Shown one piece after another: positions 54,670-64,000 of a stretch of DNA of 64,000 bases. Origin of the DNA: Mytilus edulis (lineage: Eukaryota > Mollusca > Bivalvia > Mytilida > Mytilidae); the NCBI RefSeq assembly GCF_963676685.1, contig NC_092352.1:28167117-28231116 (forward strand), written 5' to 3'. Position 1 is the stretch's first letter, and each line of letters opens with the position of its first letter. The translations under genes and the position numbers were made by a program. The notes beneath the pieces were generated by a model. It worked only from the letters and a program-made list of their open reading frames with translations. It had not been told where the DNA came from and made no database searches.

Positions 54670-57600
54670 CTAAAAAAACAAAATATATAATATAACATTG
54701 ATCATATCGTACTTATTAAATGTAAAATATTAAGAAACTTGGATTATATAAGGGCTGCAAACAGAATTACACTTCATTGTGTATAACACATGTCGACAAG
54801 GCCGTAACTACTATTGAGGCAAGTGACTGTTTTTTTGTGTGTGTGTATTTGTTTGTGGTAATTAAATATGAAATATAGTAATTTGTTGTTCTGTCTCAAC
54901 CTTAATTTCTATAACTTGTCATCAATCCTTTAAAATTATTTTTCCGGGTATAACTTGGCATCTCAATGAGTGATGTTTCTCGATTACATTAAAACCTAGT
55001 AACGGTAATCATCATTGATCTCTCGTTAGAATAGGCTCTTGCAGAAAAAGAATAGCCATACTGAAGGTGAGGAAGGAATAATTTAATAAACTAACTGATG
55101 TTTGTGATCACAACAGGGGTTAAGAGTTTGAGTATTGAATATAACGTCATTGGAACTAATCCAAAATCTATAAATAAACTGAAAAATCAAGAAGTGGGGT
55201 ATCGCACTGGTGCAGTCCTGTCTTTTGTATTCATTTCTCCGTTTCACCAACTTTATCTGCTCTCTTTACAGGTAAACAAAATATAAATAATATGAAACCT
55301 GCATAAATTAGTTTTATCAATATGTTTCTTTAACCTTAAAAATTGAAAAAAACATCCTGCATTCCAATTTGACCATTTATTGAGGGACGGTAGGACCTTT
55401 CAAACGGGATTTTGTCTTTTCTAATTCGGGACTATTGAATTTTGTGTATTTATATTTGGGATTTCAGGATCAAACCCCCACCCCAATCCCTAATTTATAG
55501 ATTATAGATCTAAAATATCTTACCACTGACTATATTTCCATAAATAACTTGAAATCCCGGACCTACATGTAAACAGCTTATACGCAAGTCAGATTCCCCT
55601 GTACCCTGACCCATATCATACAAGTAAACTAACTCTAGATAGAATCATATGCTTCTTTTGTAATTTCATAGGGTTGTAAAAGCTTTGACCATGTGCACAT
55701 TTTTAGAATGAAGCGCTTTTTGCGCTTCATACAAAATGTACTTTGGTCAACACTTTTCCTTAACACCCCAATGAATTTACAAAAAGAAGCATTCAATTCT
55801 TAAATAAATTTAAATAAAATTTGGTGTAAATGTCTTTACATATGAAAAATTTATATAAAAACTGTCCAAATTTAAAACATTGTCAAGCTCTCTGGAAATG
55901 CCCAGAATGAAGGATTTTGCACCCTTCATTCCATACCCTGCCATAATTTTTCAATACTTTTGCATCACTGAAATAATAGGTGTAGTTACGGCCTTGGTTG
56001 ATGTATCAAACTAGTATACTTCTGAATTTGTGCACAGAAGTGCAGAATTTTAACTGTAAGAAAACTATAAGAAGTCTACTCACCACTTGACTACTGACAT
56101 TTTTTAACTAATTTTTATATCTGTTCTAGCTCTTCATTTTTGATGTTCAAGTTTATCTCTTTCTATATTTAAAATTGTTCAAAATAGTAGACAACACCTC
56201 AAAAAAATGGGAAATAAATCGGAAATGTGTCCATAAGACACTGATGAATCCCCTACTATCATACAATGTTATAGAGAGACATAACTCAAAAACTGTAAAA
56301 GTCAGGAGCCCCAAAATTGAACTTGAACTGAGTTTTGTGGTAATTAGCTTTGTGTACATTTCCTGACATTTAGTTGAGGCATTCAAAGTAAGAGAACAAA
56401 AACGAAAAAATCTAGCAATTTTTTCTTTTGTGAAGGGGCATAACCCTAAAATGGTAAAAGTGACTCCACCAAATATGTAACTTGATATGTGTTTTGTTGT
56501 TATCAACAATGTGTTTTAGTTTCATAACGTTTGGTTAAGGCAAACTAAAGTAAGAGTACTGAAACAAAAAAATTAGCATTTTTTTTCATTTGTGAAAGGC
56601 ATAACTCTAGAACAGTAACAGTGAAACCCCCAAAATTCAAAGGAGTAGGGCAATAAGCCCTGTATTTTGCCCAAAAATTACTGCAAATCTAAAAGTTATC
56701 ATACATATTTTTAAATTACTGTACAGTATCTAAGGTACAAGGTATTAAGAAAAACAAAGCAATTTTGGACATTGAACAAGTTACCATGGAAACAAATCAT
56801 GACTTAATTTGCATAATTTGTAAAATTTCCTGATTTTGTTTGTTTTTCATCAAACTTTTAAGTATATTTTAGATTAAAAAAAAATTGTGCACCCAAGAAA
56901 CAACTTTATATATGGTGAGATTTTGTCAATAATTATAATAAAGCTTCTGTTAAATTATTTTGTTTTTTCTTGGCTGCGCACGTTGTTTCCACAACAGAAA
57001 TAAAGATAAACAAGAATGTGTCCACAGTACACGGATGCCCCACTCGCACTATCATTTTCTATGCTAAGTGGACCGTGAAATTGGAATAAATTCTCTAATT
57101 TGGCATTAAAATTAGAATGATCTTATCAAAGGGAACATGTATACTAAGTTTCAAGTTGATTGGACTTCTACTTTATCAAAAACTACCTTGACCAAAAACT
57201 TTAACCTGAAATTTGCACTATCATTTTCTATATTCAGTGAACCGTAAAATTGGGGTCAAAACTCTAATTTGGTATTAAAATTAGAAAGATCATATCGTAG
57301 GGCACATGTATACTAAGTTTCAAGTTGATTGGACTTCAACTTCATCAAAAACAACCTTGACCAAAAACTTTAACCTGAAGCGGAACAGACGGACGGACGA
57401 ACTGACGCACAGACCAGAAAACATAATGCCCCTCTACTATTGTAGGTGGGGCATAAAAACTGCATAAATTCTGTATTTTTCATCATTTTTGTGAAAACAG
57501 TACATATCATAACGTAATTGTGACGTCATCACATATAAATCTTAATGATTTTCATTGATATTTCTTGACCCTATGCATTTCTTTACATTATGTCTCACTT

Positions 57601-60600
57601 TGAAAAAGTTATAAAACATTTTATTTTCTTGGGCCAAAACCAGACCTTAATACCCCTACTCCTTTGATCTGTATTTTGTGGTAATAGACATTATGTTAAA
57701 GTTTGATAACATTTGGTTGAGGAAAACTTAAATTAGAGAATGGAAACAAAAAAAAACAGCAATTTTTTCATTTGTAAAGGGGCACATCTCTAAAATGGTA
57801 AAAGTGACGCCAACAAAGCTACAACTTGCTCTGTGTCGTTTTCATAATCAGCAATGTGTACAAGTTTCATAATGTTTGGTTGAGGCAAACTAAGTTAGAT
57901 AACAGAAACAAAACAAAAATCAACAATTTTTCCATCTATAAAGAGGCATAACTCTAGAACAATAAAAGTGACATCACCAAAATTTTAATGTGGTCTGTGT
58001 TTTAAAGTAATAAGTATTATGTATAAGTTTTATAACATTTAGATTAGGCAAACTAAAGTTAGAGAAAGAATACAAAAATGTTTGCAACATATCCATCTTT
58101 AAAGAAGCATTACTAAAGAATTGCAAAAGTGATACCACTAAAATTCAAACTTGATCTGTGTTTTGTGGTAATAAGCATTATGTTTCAGTTACATAACATT
58201 TTGTTGAGGCATACTACAGTTAGAGAGCGATAACAATTTTTGGGACGTAAGTACAGATGGACAAGGGTAAAACTTAACGCCCTATCCATACGACGGGGGC
58301 ATAAAAAGTGCAATATCTCCTTCAATCTGAATGACATGTATATAAAAGATCTTTGATTGCTGTCGTCTTTAATTTCTACACTTTGAAGTTTCTGGCTATC
58401 TATCATAGTTTTCAAAATATACATGTAATGGATAAAATTGGTAAAAAATCATCAAGAACTCTAAACAACAAGTAAGCTGTCAATTCATGTCATATGTATA
58501 ATAGATAGACCTTGACTTTTTCACCACTTTTTTCTGAATATTCTTATCTAATGTATGGAAGATAGACCTTGGCTTTCTAATCACTTTTTTAATCTATTAA
58601 GATTTTTTTAGATTTATGGTGATTATTATTCATGATGACAGTGCTGGTAAATAGACAGAATCAACAGTCACATATCTTCAACTTGATACTCTGATTGTTG
58701 CCAACTTTGGTCATATTTGCCCAAGAGTTTCAGAAGAGTTTTTTAAAAGTTAATTGAAGCCAAATGCCAAATGACGACAAAAGTTCAAACTAGCCATTTG
58801 GATAAGGCTAGCTGAAAACAAATTTTGTATTGTTTTTTGTTGTTAGGAAGGTTTTTAACTATTTTTTTTCATATATGTTTAATTTTCACAAGATTTTAGA
58901 TATTTCATTGTCTCTATTCTACACAGGTGCCTTTAGTTTTACTTAAAACTATCACCAACAGAAACTAAGGACATATAAAATTATCCATTCAAATTATTTC
59001 CCAAAAAGTGTATCTTTTTTATATCTCTTATAAAAGAATACTTACCATTCAGAACTTCTGTGATAGTAGTAACCTTCAATGGATGCCAGAGATTTTTGGA
59101 AACAAATATAGTAAAAGCCAGCAAAAGATGCACCAGTTATGTCTTTGACTGTATGGTCTGGAACCAAAAAATGCTCCTAAAATGGTAAGACAAAAATCAT
59201 GGATGAAATACTTCTACTTTTCAATCAAATCAGAAATAAAATGTATCCAAACAGCTTTTCACACCTTTCACCAATACTATTTAACTATAATGAAATTTGT
59301 GATTTTTTTTTAAGTCTTCAGATTTTAAAAGAACCAAACATATATGTAACACTATAGAATTCTATCCAAAATTAGAAAAAAATCTGTTTTTTTTTGTTTA
59401 AATTAATTACAACTTATATATCATTGTATAATTTGTCTGCATAATAGTAAATTCTTGAAATATATAAAAAATATATAAATATTTCCATAAGAGTTGCACC
59501 ATGAGCGGATGATATGCCCTGTTATTCAGTGGTTGTCATTCATTATTGTATATCATATTTGATTTTCATTTGTTGTTTTGTTCATAAATCAGACTATTAG
59601 TTTTCTTCTTTCCTCAGTTTGCATTTTGTTATGTAAGGGCCTTCTACAGCCTGCAATGCAATATTGGTTATGCTCCTTGTTGAAACCTGTACAGTTGCCT
59701 ATAATTGCTTAGATCCACTTCATTTATTCTCTGGTGGATAGTAGTGACATTGGCAATCAAACCCCTTCTTCTTATTTCATGATAACTGCAAAAGGTGTTT
59801 ATATTTTGGCGTTAATATTGATTCACTTATAGGGTCTTTGCATTGGAACTAAACACATTTATTCAAAACCAGTTGTTGGCATGACACGGGTTATGTTCTT
59901 CTCATATATGTTATGATGGTATGATACTAAACCCCTAATGGGAAGGATTGTGCTTGATATACATATGATGAAATCATAATCTTCCAATCAGTTTAATTGT
60001 AGTCTGGAGCTGGCATGTCAGTTAACTGCTAGTAGTCTGTTGTTATTTATGTATTATTGTCATTTTGTTTATTTTCTTTGGTTACATCTTCTGACATCAG
60101 ACTCGGACTTCTCTTGAACTGAATTTTAATGTGTGTACTGTTATGCGTTTACTTTTCTACATTGGCTAGAGGTATAGGGGGAGGGTTGAGATCTCATTAA
60201 CATGTTTAACCCTGCCACATTTTTGCGCCTGTCCCAAGACAGGAGCCTCTTGCCTTTGTTAGTCTTGTATTATTTTTAATTATAGTTGCTTGTGTACAAT
60301 TTGGAGTTTAGTATGGTGTTCATTATCACTAAACTAGTATATTTTTGTTTAGGGGCCAGCTGAAGGAAGCCTCCGGGTGCGGGAATTTCTCGCTACATTG
60401 AGGACCTTTTGGTGACCTTCTGTTGTTGTCTTTTCGATGGTTGGGTTGATGTCTCTTTGACACATTCCCCATTTCCATTCTCAATTTAATTGTTTTATAA
60501 ACTCAACATAATGTTAAGAAGCTTACCTTCCATCTCATAAATACAAAATCTGTGTTGTTTAATTCTTCATAATCAAAAGAATCAGAGTTAAAATTCTTGG

Positions 60601-62911
60601 CAAATGGATAAAAAGATAAAAACTTCCCCTGAAAGTATTAAAAATATTACATGATTATGATATGAGAAGAATAAAAATATGTTAAGAAATAGTAGATGCT
60701 GGAATGATATTATCATTTGTTTCAAATAATTACTGATAGAAAGGAAGTTTGAAAATGTTTTTAAAAATTACGAAAAATATTGGATTTTTCAATTCATTTA
60801 TTTAAATAAAAAAATATAAAAGATAACAAGGGCAAACAATTGTGAACAGCATATGCATATTGCACATTGATGCATGCAAAGCTTTTTGTTCATTAAAAGT
60901 CATTATATTAATTAATTTATTACCCAATGTTTTCTGTCTACTTCTTCATCAGCCTCCCATTTCCTGGTAAGAAATGGATGTTTCTTACTGATTATCTCCC
61001 CTTCAAAGAATGTTGTCAATGTTGGGTATTCCTCTGTTAGGCCGTTTATCTTCAAATAACCACAGAGATAAGAATTGTCCATATCAACATACTGAAAAGA
61101 AAAAATAATGTTAAATATAAGGCTACATTAATAGGATTAAATTTATGTTGTATTTTTGGTTAATTTATGTTGTATTTTAATTAGGTTAAATTTGTGTTGT
61201 ATTTTTGGTTAAATTTATGTAGTATTTTTGGTTACTCTCTATTTAAAAGCTTTTCCAATGCCTAAAACTTATCAAGTTGTATTTTCTTTTTTTAAAGCTC
61301 AGGCAAATTAACTTAAGTGTTAATGGTCCTGGTGCCTGCAGTTCTGGCATTAAAATTGATTTCGTAATTTATATCACATTTTTCCCCAATTTTTGTTTTT
61401 GTGAATCTTTTGGCAAATGTGGCTGTGTATGAACCTAATTTTTTTTAGTACAGACAATCTGAAAAGCTGGGGAAAATTATGGCATGGACTCTAGATAACC
61501 ATGGTTTAAATACATTTTATGTTTAAGAAAATCAAAAATTTGATTTTAAAGTGATTTTTTGAAGTCCAGACTCCTATAGAAGATGCCATGAAATAAAATA
61601 AATTTGGATGTTTTTCAGATTTGGAAATCGCTATACATATAAAAGTTCAATTTTGCATATTAAGAATTATCTCCCTTTAAAAAATTTGAATGAAATTTTA
61701 ATTTCTCACATATCATAATTTGGTAGAGAAATTCCATACTAACTTTGCAGACATGGCAAATGAAATAATTAAATACTTTTGTGTAAACATTTGCCCTAAG
61801 ATAAGTTTTAAAAATTATTTCAAAAATTATATAGAAGTACTTCTTAGAACTTTATGTTGGCAAACTTTTTGTTTTCAATTCCAAATCAAAATTTTCAAAA
61901 GAAGAACATTTGTACAGCCTATTGTGCATGCCCCATAATATATTTAAGCTCAAACTTTGACTTACAATGTACAAAACCTAATACTTGTCTATATAAACCT
62001 TTGGTGAGCCTTTATGTGGTTTGCAAATGAAATGAATTCTAGCTTAAAAAAATAGAATGTGTTATATTTGTATCAACTAAATCAGGCTTTAAAAGTCATT
62101 TCCCTTTGGAAATGCACTTCCAGACAACAGCTGGGAAGCACACATTTCATAATAAAAATTGCCATGGGAGATAACTCTGCAATTTAAGTTTCTGTTGTAT
62201 TATTGAGTTTATATGTGATAGCCAGATCAAGCAATAAATAATGCATCTCATATGAACAGAACCTGATTATGATAATAAGCTAAAGTTTTAAAAATATTGA
62301 TATTTGTTTTTTTTTAACTGTAGTAGGCACAACGGCCAGAATGGTATAATTTATTTGGTGCAAAAATTTTCTGAAAAAGAACTAGTGAGAGCCCTAGTCC
62401 TAACAATTATGACGTCTTGTCTTAACTTTAACTTTGATGTGATGAATGCCAGAATGGCTTTTTAAAAGTATTTTATTTTTTTACTATGACATGCATATGT
62501 CTTGAAAGGCTACATACATGTATTTAAATTTCTTGCTGGACCTCTTCAATTCAGCTCCCTGTTGATGGCTGTACCTTGACCTTAAAAGGTAAACTTTTTA
62601 CTTATTCTGACTAGGATGGAGAATTGTCTCATTGGCACTCATACCACATCTTATAAGTTCTTAAATATCTAGAAACTGAGAATGGATTTACAGTAGAAAT
62701 CATTTACTATTATTTTCAATACCTGTAAAATAACTTCTACATCATAGCAATTGCCTTTGCTTTTTTGGTGTCCCTGAAACCTTGATCCATTGTACAATAG
62801 ACTGGTGGTTATTCCAGGGAGGTTGCTATTCGCAGGAGGTGGTGGGTCAAGCTTTACCGGCATTGTTTTGGCATTCCTGTAAATTGTCAAAATGGACATT
62901 TCTTTTGACAC
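54606..62911 (-). CDS. GID4: GID4: substrate receptor of the CTLH/GID E3 ubiquitin ligase (five exons, 217 aa)
   Basis: Coding exons on the minus strand are 62723-62911, 60924-61091, 60527-60628, 59046-59176 and 54606-54669. They total 654 nt with all frames joining, and every intron is GT-AG. Family blocks appear in order: [17 protein letters not shown] (about 35-50), [20 protein letters not shown] (74-93), KHPFLTRKW (100-108), [11 protein letters not shown] (120-130), [15 protein letters not shown] (147-161), [15 protein letters not shown] (168-182) and [10 protein letters not shown] (188-197), ending YQFR. In animals GID4 is the beta-barrel receptor that binds Pro/N-degron substrates for the CTLH complex. 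Residues at the positions of human E237, S253, Y258, Y273 and Q282 (from memory of the human structure) are E154, S170, Y175, Y190 and Q199, all kept with identical spacing. The ATG at 62875 (MPVK) matches the family start of the conserved region; the upstream in-frame ATG at 62911 would add 12 residues. The gene looks intact and functional. Confidence 0.95.
56640..57665. mobile_element. Inserted element with AGGAGTAGGG ends (middle of the nest)
   Basis: The left end is AAAGGAGTAGGGC (about 56639) and the right end CCCCTACTCCTTT (ending about 57664), inverted to each other. The interrupted unit reads AAATTCAA on one side and TTGATCTG on the other, which in intact units are adjacent (58143). 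The element is itself split by 57010-57458. Confidence 0.6.
57010..57458 (+). mobile_element. Tandem-core element, CAAGAATGTGTCC family (inner of the nest)
   Basis: It starts CAAGAATGTGTCCACAGTAC, has two ~185-bp core units (each with TTGCACTATCATTTTCTAT or CTCGCACTATC, TACTAAGTTTCAAGTTGATT and CTTGACCAAAAACTTTAACC), then GACGGACGGACGAACTGACG (about 57388), and ends with the hairpin ATGCCCC / GGGGCAT (57427-57453). Copies of this family are common in bivalve genomes. Confidence 0.7.
59046..59176 (-). CDS. GID4: GID4 coding exon 4
   Basis: Residues 154-196 plus two bases of W197. It holds most ligand-pocket residues (E154, S170, Y175, Y190). The acceptor is CCATTTTAG and the donor GAATG|GTAAGT. 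Confidence 0.95.
59515..59775 (+). repeat. SINE-like repeat (family M2), plus, in GID4 intron 3
   Basis: TTATTCAGTGGTTGTCATTC to ACATTGGCAATCAAACC, colinear with 7405-7668. Lies between exons 4 and 3. Confidence 0.65.
60345..60485 (+). repeat. Mussel interspersed repeat (family M3), in GID4 intron 3
   Basis: GGGGCCAGCTGAAGGAAGCC, TCGCTACATTGAGGACC and CACATTCCCCATTTCC. Shorter relative at 11385-11495. Confidence 0.65.
60527..60628 (-). CDS. GID4: GID4 coding exon 3
   Basis: Residues 120-153, [13 protein letters not shown] to FVFMRWK, 34 codons. The acceptor is TACTTTCAG and the donor TGGAAG|GTAAGC. Confidence 0.95.
60924..61091 (-). CDS. GID4: GID4 coding exon 2
   Basis: Residues 64-119, from [13 protein letters not shown] to DRKHW. 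The acceptor is TTTCTTTTCAG and the donor CATTGG|GTAATA. Exactly 56 codons. Confidence 0.95.
61130..61235. repeat. Short minisatellite in GID4 intron 1
   Basis: Four to five ~25-bp copies of TTAAATTTATGTTGTATTTT + TGGT, slightly varied. Immediately upstream (in gene direction) of exon 2. Confidence 0.7.
61236..62534. other. GID4 intron 1, nothing recognised
   Basis: AT-rich intron sequence. The 72-codon plus frame at about 61.7-61.9 kb has no support. Confidence 0.5.
62535..62652 (+). repeat. SINE-like repeat (family M1) fragment
   Basis: GGCTGTACCTTGACC, AAAGGTAAACTTTTTAC and TTGTCTCATTGGCACTCATACC match the 3' half of 39375-39665. Confidence 0.6.
62723..62911 (-). CDS. GID4: GID4 coding exon 1
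   Basis: Residues 1-63, phase 0 end. The donor is TTACAG|GTATTG. It carries the proline-rich linker PPPPANSN and the conserved [13 protein letters not shown] block. Of the two possible starts (62911, 62875), the second aligns with the conserved MPV of other animals. Confidence 0.9.
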
Positions 62912-63010
62912 CGGTGATTGGTCGGATTATTGTTTCCGGATTTTTTCAACCAATCACAGAAAGTTTAACATATTCGTTTAAAAAATGGCTGCGCCCATGA
63001 GAATTTATCA
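62912..63010 (-). promoter_or_regulatory. Probable GID4 promoter / 5' UTR
   Basis: On the minus strand CCGACCAATCACC (about 62935-62923) is a CCAAT box, and GTGATTGGTTG (about 62963-62953) is a second, reversed one. AAAATGGCTGCGCC (plus, near 62983) resembles a YY1-type ATGGC site. There is no TATA box, which is usual for housekeeping genes. The start of transcription cannot be fixed from sequence. Confidence 0.45.
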
Positions 63011-63299
63011 TTCAGCTGTCAAAAGTTTCTTAAATGTATCAAATTCACATTGCACTTGTTCTGTGAGAAGATTCAACCCAAGAGGCATGTACATTTCAAT
63101 GTCAAACAACACTAACCATATGAAATCACAATCCAAATAACAAAATTAGCTTCCCCCTTTTTAGAAAATCAATGTTAAAAACTGATATTGTTAGTACTAT
63201 CTGTTTTCTTTTTATGCATTATAATTACATTTGTTCTAAGAGGCTTAGGGCATCAGTAGTTTGAATTACGTTACATTGAGAACATGTTTATTTACGTAC

Positions 63300-63397
63300 G
63301 GTTAGCATTCCAATGGGAACCAAATGAGCTCCTGAGCCTCCTCTTTGTTTCAAATCAATCTCTGGCCCATACCAAACCAGGTTGATATGGCCAATTT
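63300..63397 (-). CDS. Single exon of an unidentified gene
   Basis: A 98-bp interval is bounded by the acceptor TTTTACTTGTAG and the donor ATGCTAACC|GTACGT on the minus strand. It is open only in the frame giving IGHINLVWYGPEIDLKQRGG followed by SGAHLVPIGMLT (32 codons, entering after two bases, leaving in phase 0). The plus strand has stops in all frames. The composition is balanced and non-repetitive. I do not recognise the protein. It lies 390 bp upstream of GID4 on the same strand, so its next exon must be inside or beyond GID4, or it is an alternative upstream GID4 exon; the phase would allow joining to exon 2. Other exons probably lie beyond the right edge. Confidence 0.55.
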
Positions 63398-63534
63398 CTA
63401 CAAGTAAAATAGGGTTAACAAGCTTTAAGAAAAAAATCCTTTGTAAATGTTTAAATGAAGGTCATCGGAAATTTTGACATTTAATTTATTCATATGTTAT
63501 TAATACTAAGTTACAATGTACTAAGAAAACATTT

Positions 63535-63780
63535 TAAGGCTCGGTGGCAGTCTTATTGTATCACTAGCCTGTCAATTGTGTGAGTTAAAATCTGGAATGT
63601 GGCAGGTGAACTTGACTTCAATCTAAATTAACTAGGATTGTCAGCTTTCTAATCCAAGGTCATGGTTTTTTCTTTAGGCACTCTGGCTACCTCTACCAAT
63701 AAAGACCGACCCCCATGAAGTAAAACGTTAGTGCTGAAAGTTGTGTTAAACACCAAACAATCAATGAATCCACTATAGAC
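63535..63780 (+). repeat. tRNA-derived SINE
   Basis: The head AAGGCTCGGTGGCAG (A-box-like) and TGTGAGTTAAAATCTGG (B-box-like, decayed from GTTCAAATC) lie 40 bp apart, as in a tRNA. They are followed by the body ACTAGGATTGTCAG, GGCACTCTGGCTACCTCTAC and a tail GTTAAACACCAAACAATCAA. The body and tail are a widespread lophotrochozoan SINE type as I recall it. It is decayed and not a tRNA gene. Confidence 0.65.
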
Positions 63781-63894
63781 CACTTTGAAATGACAAAATG
63801 GATGAAGTCTAGGCAAAACCTGTATGCATCAGCAAATTATGAAAATTTGTATTGTTTAATTGACCAGTTATCATGGTTATCTTTCATTGTTTTT

Positions 63895-64000
63895 GTAAAG
63901 CCTGTGACTTTTGTCACATGGTTCATTGGTCAAAGTTAAGTTTTTAAGTTTTGGTCTTTTTCTTATACTATATGCAATAGCTATAAGTCAACTATATTTG
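63895..64000 (+). mobile_element. Tandem-core element, family X, cut by window edge
   Basis: CACATGGTTCATTGGTCAAA, GTTAAGTTTTTAAGTTTTGG and TATATGCAATAGC are one partial ~150-bp core unit. The element continues to the right of the window. Confidence 0.65.

Larger units (their letters stand above)
56110..58320. mobile_element. Tandem-core element in GID4 intron 4 (outer of a nest)
   Basis: Units of ~185-195 bp start with GGCATAACTCTAGAACAGTA-type sequence (about 56275, 56440, 56605, 57785, 57950, 58110) and contain GATCTGTGTTTTGTGGTAAT and TTTGGTTGAGGCAAACTAA. The right arm has ACGTAAGTACAGATGGACAA and GACGGGGGCATAAA (58255-58300). The array is split by the insertion at 56640-57665. It follows the architecture of the other tandem-core families. 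Confidence 0.6.

Noticed and set aside
58185-58424. 79-codon minus frame in GID4 intron 4
   Set aside because: It spans the end of a tandem-core element; no splice sites or conservation.
1-64000. CRISPR arrays, prokaryotic operons, ribosome binding sites, rRNA genes
   Set aside because: The sequence is metazoan nuclear DNA. The regular repeats are transposon cores and minisatellites, not repeat-spacer arrays. No rRNA or intact tRNA gene was seen.

Overview
The window is AT-rich animal nuclear DNA, most likely from a marine mussel (Mytilus or a close relative). Three things suggest this. It has spliced genes with GT-AG introns. It carries several dispersed repeat families that I recognise from mussel DNA. 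The only confidently named host gene, GID4, is a typical animal gene. Genus assignment rests on memory of the repeats and was not checked against a database. Most of the window is mobile or repeated DNA.

Layout. 1-2.5 kb: a tandemly duplicated block of elements with ~150-bp tandem cores. 2.5-13 kb: intergenic DNA with SINE-like pieces, CAGTGGCGGATCC-ended (hAT-like) elements, a TA-flanked MITE with ~57-bp inverted ends, and two perfect or near-perfect palindromic elements. 13.9-16.9 kb: two convergent, probably host, genes without a recognisable family (203 aa on +, 384 aa on -). 19.6-24 kb: two tandem paralogous genes for ~91-94 aa proteins with a basic N-terminal half and one C-terminal membrane segment, each with a probable upstream noncoding exon. 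A 192-bp near-identical triplication lies in the intron of one of them. 24.5-53.4 kb: a large tandem segmental duplication, unit 1 about 24.5-42.1 kb and unit 2 about 42.2-53.4 kb. Both units start with a TTTAG pentanucleotide array. The units have diverged mainly by independent insertions, so each records empty sites for the other. The insertions include a Penelope-like reverse transcriptase, PLE 3' tails, hammerhead-ribozyme retrozymes, tandem-core elements, MITEs and a LINE plus gag-like cassette. 54.6-62.9 kb: the complete five-exon GID4 gene on the minus strand, whose 4.4-kb last intron holds three nested elements. 63.3 kb: one exon of an unidentified minus-strand gene. 63.5-64 kb: a tRNA-derived SINE and the edge of another 150-bp-core element.

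The most notable signals are a retrozyme at 40.48-40.90 kb with one complete type-I hammerhead ribozyme and a second damaged one, direct copies ~346 bp apart, inserted in unit 1 but not in unit 2; a second hammerhead at 33.04-33.08 kb; modular tandem-core elements that share ends but carry different cores; and a family of tiny palindromic elements with ~9-bp target duplications. The Penelope-like copy in the same locus is a plausible kind of source for retrozyme mobilisation, but that link is inference.
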